Assembly: GCF_947179165.1 (NCBI RefSeq)
Contig: NC_077243.1
Coordinates: forward strand, 36,716,001 to 36,780,000
Length of the DNA: 64,000 bases
Reading direction: 5' to 3'
Source of the DNA: Solanum dulcamara
Lineage: Eukaryota; Streptophyta; Magnoliopsida; Solanales; Solanaceae
In this document: positions 23,001-33,499 of the stretch, in pieces
Layout of the letters: every line of letters begins with the position of its first letter
How positions within the stretch are numbered: position 1 is the stretch's first letter
The notes under the pieces: generated by a model
The model's input: only the letters and a program-made list of their open reading frames with translations
Databases searched by the model: none
What the model was told of the DNA's origin: nothing
Translations under genes and position numbers: made by a program

Positions 23001-23640
23001 TTGATAGGACCCATGAGTCTATGGAAAAAATTTAGACTCATTCGAGAAAGATTAAAGCCAGTCCAAAGTCCACAAAAGTCCTATTCGGATGTGAGGAGAA
23101 GGGAACTTGAATTCGTGGTGGATGATTGGGTTTACTTGAAAATATCACTCATGAAAGGTGTGATGCATTTTTGCAAAAAAGAGAATCTTAGTCCCCGTTA
23201 TATAGACCCATATCAGATTTTAAGGCATTATAGAAAGGTGGCATATGAGTTGGATTTGCCTTCAGAATTGGCATCGATGCATACGGTGTTCTATGTTTTA
23301 TTATTGAAGAAGTGTGTTGACGATCCTAGCTCCATTATTCCTTTGGACAATGTTGCTATAAAGGAGAGTTTATCCTATAAGGAGATTATGGTTGAAATTC
23401 TAGACCAGCAAGTTAGAAGGTTGAGGAAGAAGGAAGTGGCATCTGTTAAGGTGTTATGGAGGAACCAAGAGGCTGAAGCTTCTGAATGGGAGGCCGAGGC
23501 CTATATGATGATACGATATCCTCCTCTCTTTCCTTCCATTCTAACTTTAGGTATTAAGTTCCTTCATGATCACTCCTTTGAATTCATGTGTGTCGGTCAT
23601 TCTCATGTTTTTCTATGTGTTCATGAAGTGAGTTTCTAAG
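23001..23640 (+). pseudogene. Element 2 integrase C-terminus and chromodomain
   Basis: An open frame of 212 codons carries the GPY/F-type segment (..LSPRYIDPYQIL.., G lost to D) and the chromodomain tail at about 23373-23531 (LSYKEIMVEILDQQVRRLRKK ... VLWRNQEAEASEWEAE). The domain order matches element 1, placing element 2 in the same chromovirus group. It is the best-preserved coding part of element 2. Confidence 0.88.
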
Positions 23641-23753
23641 TCATGTTTTGCTTGGGATTGAATATTCCTTGGTTTTATGCATTTTGATGTATTTTGCATT
23701 CATGTTGGGTTGCTATGTCTCTCTTCCTACTCCTTTCATGCTAGATTGAGTCT

Positions 23754-23786
23754 CATTCAAGAACGAATGTTCCCAAGGGGGAATAT
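23754..23786 (+). other. Element 2 polypurine tract with degenerate hairpin
   Basis: CCCAAGGGGGAATAT (about 23772-23786) precedes the LTR start TGTAAGACCCC. Upstream, CATTC and GAATG (23754-23769) are the remains of the stem that is perfect in elements 1 and 4. Confidence 0.7.
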
Positions 23787-24262
23787 TGTAAGACCCCAGA
23801 AGTTGGAAAGCCAAGGCAAGAAGAAAATTGCAGAAATTAGACTGGTGTAGACTTCTACGAGCCGACCTACGGTCCATACGAAGTCATAGGATCCTAGTAT
23901 ATAGTCATAAAAGGCCCAGACACTTGGAAAACAATTGGGTTCTAAGACGAGCAAAGTTAATGGATCATAGAAAGTTTGACGAGCCATAACGAAGGCTTGT
24001 AGGGAGGTTCGTAAGAAGTGACAATTCCACGAAGTTGAACTCTCTCTACAAAGGGTTCCTACGAACCGTAGGATGAGTTCAGAAACTAAGTATTTGGGTT
24101 TTGGAAAAAGTTGGTAGGATGAGAGGGTACGAGACCCATAGAAACTCTAAGGGACCGTAAATAATGTTCGTAAGGTGGATCCTGAGGTTTGGAGATTTAG
24201 GTAAGTGTTGAGGTATTTTACAAACCATTTCTACGACTTGTAAAGCCATCGACGACCCATAC
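23787..24262 (+). repeat. Element 2 3' LTR, first part
   Basis: Starts TGTAAGACCCCAGAAG after the PPT. It is interrupted after the CATAC at 24258-24262 by element 4 and resumes at 37210. It contains several copies of a CTACG..CGTAG-type palindromic motif, for example around 23862 and 24062. Confidence 0.85.
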
Positions 24263-25028
24263 TGTCATGACCTAACCCCAGAGGCCGCGATTGGGGTCCG
24301 ACCTGGACCCTCGTATATGTAACTGTCAAATATAGCCAAATTGAACTATGCGTAATGTGATACTACACCCAAAAACCCCAATGTGTCAAAACTTTTTCAT
24401 GTACATGTATCCTCTTTCATTCGTACCATATCATGAAAGGGCACACAATCCAACAAGGTTGCCATAACATAAAAACATTTACAACACATCGTATAGGCAT
24501 AATTGAGACAACTTACCTTTAATCCATATACACGTGACTATAGACCTCTAAGAATAGTAACAGCAACATATGGAAGGACAGGGCCCCCGCCGTACCCCTG
24601 AATAAACAAACATATACATCGTAGGTTCAGTACTCCCAAACTCAGCTCCGATATAATGGAGCTTCTTCCAAACTGGCTGAGCGTAATCCTAAGCTGGCAG
24701 ATCTCCGAAATATGCGTCCATACCTGCAGGCATGAAATGCATCCCCCCAAAGAAAGGGGGGTCAGTACGATAAATGTACTGAGTATGTAAAGTACAAAAC
24801 ATCATAACTGAGACAAAAAGCTAAAATAGGGATGCAAGGGGCAAGTATAACATTTAGCCATCTATCGTACCTGCATCTTATAAAATAAAGGCATACAGAC
24901 TATCATCACGTACTGTATCCATCCCGTTCAGGGACTCAGTGTAACAACTATATTATTTTGTCATCATAAGCACATATGTACCATTAGCGATGTGGAACGT
25001 ACATCCCGATCCATGTATATAGCAAGTA

Positions 25029-25308
25029 CACGCCGAGGAACGATGGCCCAATCCACATATCATATAATAATGCTGAAGAACGATGGCCTGATCTATATAT
25101 CATATAATAATGCTGAGGTATGATGGCCCGATCCTTATATCATATATTAATGCCGAGGAACAATGGACCGATCCGTATATCATATAATAATGCCAAGAAA
25201 TGATGGCCCAATCCGTATATCATATAAAAATGCCGAGGAACAATGGCCCGATCCGTATACATATAATACGCCAAGGGACATTCAGCCCGATCCTTATATA
25301 ATATAATG
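25029..25308. repeat. 40-bp tandem array in LTR, seven units
   Basis: Units of 40 bp follow the pattern ATGCCGAGGAACGATGGCCC followed by GATCCGTATATCATATAATA, with 10-20% variation and a slightly shortened last unit. The matching array in the other LTR (about 31543-31790) has six units, so one unit was gained or lost after insertion. Confidence 0.88.
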
Positions 25309-25374
25309 CATATACGTGCACATAAAAATTGACAACATATCAAACATCTCTCAATATATTATCATAAAGTATGT

Positions 25375-26190
25375 ACAAGAGCTTCTACGTATAGGAGCTT
25401 ACACATCCAATCATTATTCAGTATGTAGAAGGCTCGAGGGTAGTAGCTTAACTACTTTAAGACTTCTAGCATTCAAGAGTGAACACGAGTCATGAGTTAT
25501 GTCCGAAACTTATGAATGGAACTTTCTCCAAACTCGTATCATATATCAATACTTATATTTAAGACATTCCAAAATAAAAGAGAGGTAGGCTTTACATATA
25601 TTACTTTTCATCAGATAGAAGCCTCACAATGTACTAACTCAGTTATCGCAGGAGTTCTAACATCGAGAAGTGAATAAGAATTATAAACCATACTCGGGGT
25701 TCTATGAATGGAATTATCCCCACATTACATATACCATCCACTTATGGCTAAGACATGCCAAGAGAAAAGAAGAGTTAAGCCTTACATACCCTCTACTTTT
25801 CATCATCTAGGAGACAGTGAGAGACACTAACTCAATTAGCATAGGAGATCTCACTTCCAGAAGTAGGTAGGAGTTGTGAATCATATTTGGAGCTTCATGA
25901 GTAGATTTTTACCCATATTTCATATGCACATCATACTTAATACTAAGACATGCCAAGAAAAAGGAAGGATAGCTTTACATACTCCTCACTTCCTAGGGTA
26001 TGAAAGGCTTGAGGAGCCCTAGTTCTGTTACTGTAAGAGTGCTTTCATTAAGAAGTAAATGAGGACCATAAATTGCACTTGGAATTTATGATTAGATTTA
26101 CCCTCAATATCATATCATTCATTACTTAACTTGAAGACATGCCAAAAGTAAGGAGAGACAGGCTTTACATACCTCTTACAGGTTACTCGT
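25375..26190. repeat. Array of about 190-bp diverged units in LTR
   Basis: The marker AAGACATGCC (or AAGACATTCC) recurs at 25561, 25750, 25945 and 26134, with spacings of 189, 195 and 189 bp. Each is followed by an AGAGAAAG-type run, GGCTTTACATAC and a CTCTACTTTTCATCA-type block. The same array is in the other LTR (about 31835-32670). The solo LTR at 33500 and the LTR of element 5 show about one unit, so the expansion is specific to this family. Confidence 0.75.
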
Positions 26191-27143
26191 AACCACATTT
26201 GCGTCATCGTCCTATGAACCTATTTAACACAAAAATAATACTTATATTAATAACCTTTAACTTTACAGCTTCTAAATCCACAACCAAGCACCCATAGGCA
26301 TCAATTCCTTATTTGCCTTTCTCGACTAGTCTTAACTAGTCTATTAGTTAGCTAAGAAGTTAATGGAATTAGGGCAACATCTCCTCTAAAACTCACCCTA
26401 TCCGAACTTCCAATTACATCTTCAATTAGTAAAGCCAACCATAACAATAATCAGCAGCCAATACGCAATTATACCACTTCAACATTACATAAAACAAGTC
26501 CCAAATAGCCCGTTCAAAACTACAACTCCAAAATACGGTTTTCAATTTTTATTTCGTAAAATCTTCACCACATGAAATGGGGTGTCATGTGGATGCAACC
26601 AGCAACACTTATACCCATATTTAGACATGTTTCCATCCCTGAAACACTACAAAAAAAATTCCCAATACGATACTACAATAACAACGATACTAGTTATATT
26701 TTAAGCCACTAGAATACGTCAAAACAGTCCCTATACGACCTGCACCTTCCTTCAGCCGTAACGTCCATATTTTTACATCTCCAACTCACTTTTACACACC
26801 CATAACATTCTTAAACCTTTACCAAAATGTGGGAGAAGGAAATCAAGCCATACCTTAACAAATGGCTTCCCAAACTTGTTGAAAATTAACTTCGGAAAAT
26901 CCTTGACGCGGCTGAACTTTGGTTGCTGTTTGCAGCCCTACCTTGCTGCCCAAACTATCAATTTCCGTTGTTAAACCCCCCACTTAGTTGAGGAATACCT
27001 TATATAATTAATTTACAAAGAAAAATTGGAGGGCTTACCTTAAAGTAGCCATGGCCGACGCCCCTCTTTCTTGCTCCCTAGGTTTTCTCTTTTTTTTTTG
27101 TTCAATTTTGCTGAAGTTTAAGGTGTATACAGAATGTAACACC

Positions 27144-27152
27144 TATATATAT
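27144..27152 (-). promoter_or_regulatory. TATA-like box of element 4 3' LTR
   Basis: TATATATAT lies about 545 bases into the LTR on its sense strand. The solo LTR at 33500 has TATATAT at the same depth (34043-34049). With the G-box (27195-27200) and the CACCTACTT cluster (27284-27343) upstream, this is the likely U3 promoter. Confidence 0.45.
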
Positions 27153-27194
27153 GCATACTTAGGAGGTTCCATGTGGAAGCCCCCTAGGAGTGAC

Positions 27195-27343
27195 ACGTGG
27201 CAGCCCCCTAGGGCACCACCTCAATCATGCCTCCAATCCTTGGCTGCCACATGGTAGTGTGGGGTCCACCCAAGCTACTGCATCACCTACTTGACCCTAA
27301 GTGGTGCATCACCTACTTGTACAAGTAGGTGCATCACCTACTT
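27195..27343 (-). promoter_or_regulatory. LTR U3 motif block: G-box and CACCTACTT cluster
   Basis: A CACGTG core within ACACGTGGC (27195-27200) is followed upstream, in the sense of transcription, by four copies of CACCTACTT or its complement: 27284-27292, 27310-27318, 27323-27331 and 27335-27343. Two of these form a perfect 22-bp palindrome (27310-27331) centred on TTGTACAA. CACGTGGC is the known core bound by bZIP/ABF factors, and ACCTAC resembles MYB AC-elements (established families). Activity here is inference. Confidence 0.5.
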
Positions 27344-27696
27344 GCTTCGAGTAGGCGCATCGTCTCCTTATTTCTCTTCCGTGGGTTCGTAATCTTGTCT
27401 CACTCTAAGAGCCTATGTATTCTTTGCTACTTAAGATCGATGTGTACTAAAGTAGATTAGTTATGTAAGAAATCCAAGTAGGTATCTTACGCAAGCAAGT
27501 CGAGTCCTATGACCTATTATTTGGCCTCCAACTCCTTCTGGATTCTTATAACCCTATTTCCAATCTTTCCTATTATGGGGTATCTCATTCTCCTTTCCTT
27601 AGAGTTATTTGATACGTGGTGGATAATCTAGATCACACGGAACTCTTCAAGAGACTTAAGACAGTGTCCCAAGGTGCGAAAGTATGGGGCATAACA

Positions 27697-27732
27697 TCCT
27701 TCCCCCTTTTAGAACATTCGTCCTCGAATGTT
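27697..27732 (-). other. Element 4 polypurine tract and hairpin
   Basis: On the minus strand CTAAAAGGGGGAAGGA (27712-27697) abuts the LTR. It is preceded by a perfect 8-bp stem AACATTCG/CGAATGTT around an AGGA loop (27713-27732). Stem and position match element 1 exactly. Confidence 0.85.
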
Positions 27733-28008
27733 AACTCTCATAAGGTCTAAAAGGATTTCCGGAAATTTTTGTAATAGTTGTCATATACAAGCCTTTATTA
27801 CCCAAGTTAGGAGCTAAGATTACCTACAGACATGGGGACCAAGTACGGATATTTATTCTTCATCTTCTCCACAGCTTCCCAAGTCACCTCTTCTCTATTC
27901 TTATTTCACCACAACACCTTGATGGAGGCCACGTATTTGGTGTGCAACCTTCTGACTTGGCAATCAAGGATGGCTATAGGGTGTTCCTCATATGAGAGTT
28001 CCTCTGTC

Positions 28009-28230
28009 TTATATAATCGATGTGGGGACCCCGTAAAGTCTTATCATTTCCTTGATATACAACCTCGCATAGTCCTCAGTTGAGTATGTCATCCTGACCG
28101 AAAAGAAATGGGCTGATTTGATCAGTCTACTCATGATAACCCATATGGAATCAGTCTTCCGTAGAGTGCAAAGTAAGCCTATAATATAATCCATATTAAT
28201 TTCTTCCCATTTCTAAGTTGGGATTTCCAT
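28009..28230 (-). pseudogene. Element 4 integrase core remnant
   Basis: The minus strand encodes MDYIIGLLCTLRKTDSIWVI and continues to SRLIKSAHF, RMTYSTEDYARLYIKEM and LYGVPTSII. This is the first third of a chromovirus integrase core, covering the first catalytic Asp (M-D-Y) up to just before the second. Upstream on the minus strand a degraded W..W-type approach can be traced to about 28230. The rest of the integrase and the chromodomain are missing or unrecognisable between here and the PPT. It marks element 4 as derived from a Tekay-type parent. Confidence 0.8.
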
Positions 28231-30660
28231 CTCCCGTAATAGTCACTAGGGTTCTGATGCAGGATCTTGTTTAAGTTATTTCACAGGTTTTCTTATCCCA
28301 ACTTGTAATACTCTAGGCATATTCTACTGTGCCTTTACTCAGATTTTCTTTCTAGTTCTCTTACCTCACATCATATTGAAATTACTAACTTCTTATTATT
28401 TTTTTCAAGCAGTCACTTGATCTCATCCTTAGCATACTAATATTCGTAGGTTGCATAACTCTTCTTGTACACTTTTGTACAAAGTGAGTTCAATTCTATT
28501 CATAGCCTTTTCTTATCTTGACTTATTCTGCTCCACATATTTCATTGTACTGACATGCAGTTGCAGTCTATTTTGTCATATTTGTTTCACTTTCTTTACT
28601 TACTCTTAAGTTCTCTTATATTCTACTTTATGAGAGACTTCATATCCTTCCTTTTGTGCTACTTATATGTCGCAATATCAGTAGTCAATAACTCTGTTGC
28701 CAACATCTTGAACTTTAGTCAGGTATAGCCTTGCTATCCTTTAAATTACCTTTAAGTTACTCAGTGTTATTCTTTTGTCGTATTCATCTATTTGGATACA
28801 CCCATTCTATGATGTCATACTGTGCGAGGTCTTTACTAGTAATTTCCCCGCACTGTCTCAGATATCATCTTGTCTTCTATCCATTTATTGTTGGCTTTTA
28901 GATCTCGTTGGGTCATGCCAGTATGGGGTCTCACTTGAAGTTTAAGTATTCATATTAACATCCTGTAATGTCAATTGATTTCATCTGAAGCTTGTATTTC
29001 TCATATCCATTTCCCTTCTTTAGGGTGTATCTATGACATTGCCTATTTATTTTCAACTTTTCAAATACATATGCTTCTTTTACAACATATTTGGTATACT
29101 GTACCATATCCATATCTTCCTTTGGATCATCTACACTTATTGTGTACCCAACACAAGCTTCCAATTTGTTCAACAACATACCAAGTCTGCCTTAATAATG
29201 GTTTTACCTCACCATCCTGTTGTCATACTACGCCTTTAAGTTTATACCCATATATTCTCCTTTCGTTCCACTGTCGTATTCAATTAGTTATGTATATCTT
29301 GGGTGCTTCTGGTAAAATCTCCTTATCATCTCTCTCATCTGTCTCTATCTTATGTTCTATACACGGGGGATCTTATACTACTTTTGTATTATTTGGAGCA
29401 TATTATTTTCGCATAAGCCTTTTTCTCATTTCCACAGTGTATTGTGTTCATCCATCTTTATTTGTGTTATACCAGTCCTCTCCTAGAACCCATTCTACTT
29501 CCTTGCTCAGCTTTCTACCGCTTGGTCTTCCATAGTTCCATCACTTTTAGCATTCATATCCTCATCTCCACATGTCATGTCTTATTGCTCCACTGTTTTC
29601 TCACTTTCTTTTTGTTTACTCCTTTCAGTCATTCTCTCTTTCCTTGTGCTCGTCATCATCTCCGTTATTATATAACCTTGCTTAAAACTTTCCTTTAGCA
29701 CTTGATAAGTCTCTCTTATGGGTCCTATAGTTCGCTTTGCCATCATATCTTTGGCCACTTTTCCACTTTACTTATTTTCATAAATATCCTCATTATCTTC
29801 CACTGTATATCCTATTTGTATTCTACCTCACCGTACAATATTTCTTAACCTCTTTCACGATTCTTACTATGGGTTAATTACACTCTGTGAAATAAGCGCG
29901 GTTACCTTTTTTTCCTTCTTAGTCAATTTTATCCTTCATATCTGACAAGCTGTCTTATTGAGACTTCATATCCATCATAATTCTCCTCCCGTTGTACTCT
30001 TGTCTTACTCACACCGTTACTTTTTTTAACCATAACTCATCACAATTTATCCTTGTGTATTAATTCAGCAATTAACTTATTTCTTGAGGTCAGCCATACT
30101 CGTAGGTTAGTCTAATCTTATCGTTACGATGGACACGACCTTTCAAGATATATTATAACCCTGTAGCTCATTCTCTTTTTATTTCTCAAAAAATTTTGGG
30201 CAGAGTTTCCTCTGTATTTTTTACTATATCAAAACCTGCACGCAGAAAATACCAATAATACCTCACAGGACAAACATATATATTCATATCACATCATATC
30301 ACAGCCACACAGGGCGCCCAATATCAATAGTAGTATGAAATGATGTACTTACCTTGTATGTCCACTCGAACTGCACCTGTTAAACTTTCCTGTTTACCTT
30401 TCCTTTTACTTTTTAGCTTTATATGTCAATTGTCTTTCAACACCTTACCTGACATATGTCATTAGTGCCTTTGCTTACCTGCGTGCTTTGTAACTTCCAA
30501 TATCGTAAATCCATTTCTTCCATAAGTGTCATTTTTCTGCTGCAGTTAGAGGTTAGTATAAGGAATCTCATTGCCTATAACTTGGCTCTACTGCATGATC
30601 TTAGATATGAAAGAAAGTAACATCCTAAATGTACTATAGCCTCCTGTGTATAGATGTGGT
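28231..30660 (-). other. Internal domain shared with element 5, no recognised gene
   Basis: About 2.4 kb occupying the place of gag-PR-RT. It is pyrimidine-rich on the plus strand, hence purine-rich in the element transcript. No zinc knuckle, protease, RT or RNase H motif was found in any frame. The longest open frame, 28975-29535 plus (186 codons), is Ser/Leu/Tyr-rich and antisense to the element, so it is probably composition-driven. The whole stretch aligns by eye with 50400-52900 in element 5, in the same order and orientation. Conserved islands include the complements at about 28310/50430 (CCAACTTGTAA..CTCTAGGCAT type) and about 28690/50930 (AATAACTCTGTTGCCAACATC). I do not know its function. 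Confidence 0.6.
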
Positions 30661-30680
30661 GCACAATATACCGATAAACA

Positions 30681-30759
30681 AGACTCTACTAGACACGGTC
30701 TGTAGACAAGATTCTACTAGACACGGTCTGTAGACAAGATTCTACTAGACACTCTAAGG
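30681..30759. repeat. 28-bp tandem triplication next to PBS
   Basis: Units at 30681-30708, 30709-30736 and 30737-30759 (the last incomplete) follow AGATTCTACTAGACACGG plus TCTGTAGACA. Element 5 has one copy at the same place. The unit falls in the leader between PBS and body, where element 1 has a related GTCTCGTAGAGTCC stretch. Confidence 0.85.
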
Positions 30760-30766
30760 ATGAACT

Positions 30767-30778
30767 GCTTTGATACCA
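30767..30778 (-). other. Element 4 primer-binding site
   Basis: On the minus strand TGGTATCAAAGC, one mismatch from the tRNA-iMet site of element 1. It lies four bases from the LTR end at 30783. Confidence 0.85.
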
Positions 30779-33494
30779 CTTTTGTCACGACCCAACTCCG
30801 TAGGCCGCGACTGGGGTCTAACCTGGACCCTCGTATATGTAACTGTCAAATATAGCCAAATTGAACTATGCGTAATGTGATACTACACCCAAAAACCCCA
30901 ATGGGTCAAAACAATTTCATGTACATATAACCTCTTTCATTCGTACCATATCATGAAAGGGCACACACGAGCCAACAAGGCTGCTATAACATAAAAACAT
31001 TTACAACACATCATATAGGAATAATTAAGACAACTTAACCCACATACACATGACTACAGACCTCTAAGAATAGTAACAACAACATAAGGCGGGACAGGGC
31101 CCCCGCCGTACCCAAGAATAAACAAACATATACATCATAGGTTCAGTACTCCCAAACTTAGCTCTGATATAATGGAGCTTCTTCCAAACTGGCTGAGTGG
31201 AATTCTAAGCTAGCAGATCTCCAAAATGTGCGTCTATACCTGCAGGCATGAAATGTAGCCCCCCGAAGAAAAGGGGGTCAGTACGGTATATGTACTGAGT
31301 ATGTAAAGTACAAAACATCATAACTAAGACAAAATCTAAAATAGGTATGCAAGGGGCAAGTATAAAATTTAGCCATCTACCGTACCTCCATCTTATAAAA
31401 TAAAGTCATACAGACTATCATCACGTACTGAATTTAGTCCGTTCGAGGACTCAGTGTAACAACTACATCATTTTGTCATTATAAGCACATATGTACCATT
31501 GGCACTGTGGAACGTATAACCCAATCCAAGTATATAGTAAGTACACGGCGAGGAATGATGGCTCGATCTGTATATCATATAGTAATGCTGAGGTACGATG
31601 ACTCAATCCATATATCGTATAATAATGCCGAGGAACAATGACCCGATCCGAATATCATATAATAATGTAGAGGAATGACGGCCCGATCCGTATATCATAT
31701 AATAATACCGAGGAACAATGGCCCGATCCATATACATATAATACGCCGAGAGACGTTCAGCCTGATCCTTATATAATATAATGCATATATGTGCACATAA
31801 AACTTGACAACATATCAAACATCTCTCAAAATATTATCATAAAGTATGTTCAAGAGCCTCTAGGTATAGGAGCTTACACATCCAATCATTATTCAGTATG
31901 TAGAAGGCTCGAGGGTAGTAACATAACTACTTTAAGACTTCTAGCATTCAGGAGTGAACACGAGTCATGAGTTATGTCCGACACTTGTGAATGGAATTGC
32001 CTCCAAACTCGTATCATATATTAATACTTATATTTCATTCCAAAAGAAAGGAGAGTTAGGCTTTACGTATATTACTTTTCATCAGATAGGAGCCTCACAA
32101 GGTACTAACTCAGTTATTGCAGGAGTTCTAACATCGGGAAGTGAATAAGATTTATGAACCATACTCGGGGTTCTATGAATGGAATTATCCCCATATTACA
32201 TATACCATCCACTTATGGCTAATACATGCCAAGAGAAATGAAGAGTTAAGCCTTACATACCCTCTACTTTTCATCATCTAGGAGACAGTGAGAGACATAA
32301 CTCAATTAGCATAGGAGCTTTCACTTCCAGATGTAGGTAGGAGTTGTGAATAATATTTGGAGCTTCATGAGTATATTTGTCCCCACATTTCATATGCACA
32401 TCATACTTAATACTAAGACATGCCAAGAGAAAGGAAGGATAACTTTACATACTCATAACTTTCTAGCGTGTGTAAGGCTTGAGGAGCCCTAGTTCACTTA
32501 CTGTAAAAGTTCTTTTATTAAGAAGTATATGAGGACCGTAAATTACGCTTGTCATTTATGATTAGATTTACCCTCAAGCTCATATCATTCATTACTTAAC
32601 TTGAAGACATGCCAAAAGAAAGGAGAGATAGGCTTTACATACCTCTTACGGGTTACTCATAACCACGTTCGCGTCGTCATCCTATGAACCTATTTAACAC
32701 AAAAATAATACTTATATTAATAACCTTTAACTTTCCATCTTCTAAATCCACAACCAAGCATCCGTAGGCATCAATTTGTTATTTGCCTTTCTCAACTAGT
32801 CTATTAGTTAGTTAAGAAGTTAATGGAATTCGGGCAGCATCTCCTCTATAACTCGCCCGATCCAAACTAAAAATTACATCTTCAATTATTAAATCCAACC
32901 AACAACAATAATCATCCTCCAATACGCAATTATACCACTTCAACATTACACAAAATAAGTACCAAACAGCCCGTTTAAAACTACGACTCCAAATTATAGT
33001 TTTCAATCTTTATTTCGTAAATTCTTTACCACACGAAATGGGGTTTCATGTGGGTGAAACCAGCAGCAATTATACTCATATTTAGACATGTTTCCATCCC
33101 TGCAACACTACAAAACAATTCTCAATACGACACTACAATAACAACGACACTAGTTATATTTTAAGCCACTAGAATATGTCAAAACAGTCCCTATACAACC
33201 TGCACCTTCATTCAGCCATAATGTCCATATTTTCATGTCTCCAACTCATGTTTAGACACCCATAACATTATTAAACCTTTACCAAAACATGGGAGAAGGG
33301 AATCAAGCCACACCTTAACAAATGGCTTCCCAAACTTGCTGAAAATTAACTTCGAAAACTCCTTGATGCGGCTTAACTTTGGTTGCTGTTTGAAGCCCTA
33401 CCTTGCTTCCCCAAATATCAATTTCCATTGTTAAACACCCCCACTTAGTTGAGGAATACCTTATATAATTAATTAACAGAGAAAAATCGGAGGG

Positions 33495-33499
33495 CTTAC
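33495..33499 (+). repeat. Target-site duplication CTTAC, left copy
   Basis: Matches 36575-36579 and brackets the solo LTR. Confidence 0.92.

Larger units (their letters stand above)
24263..27696 (-). repeat. Element 4 3' LTR (3434 bp)
   Basis: On the minus strand it starts TGTTATGCCCCATAC at 27696 and ends at 24263. It contains, from left to right on the plus strand, a 40-bp tandem array (about 25029-25308), an array of about 190-bp units (about 25375-26190), and near its transcriptional start side a TATA-like box, a G-box and a cluster of CACCTACTT motifs. It differs from the other LTR by several percent, so element 4 is clearly older than element 1. Confidence 0.88.

Noticed and set aside
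25029..25308. Regular 40-bp repeats considered as a CRISPR array
   Set aside because: The units are contiguous tandem repeats with no unique spacers, lie in an LTR and have a copy in the other LTR. The sequence is plant nuclear DNA.
28975..29535. 186-codon plus-strand frame in element 4
   Set aside because: Antisense to the element, pyrimidine-driven composition, and not kept open in the homologous part of element 5.
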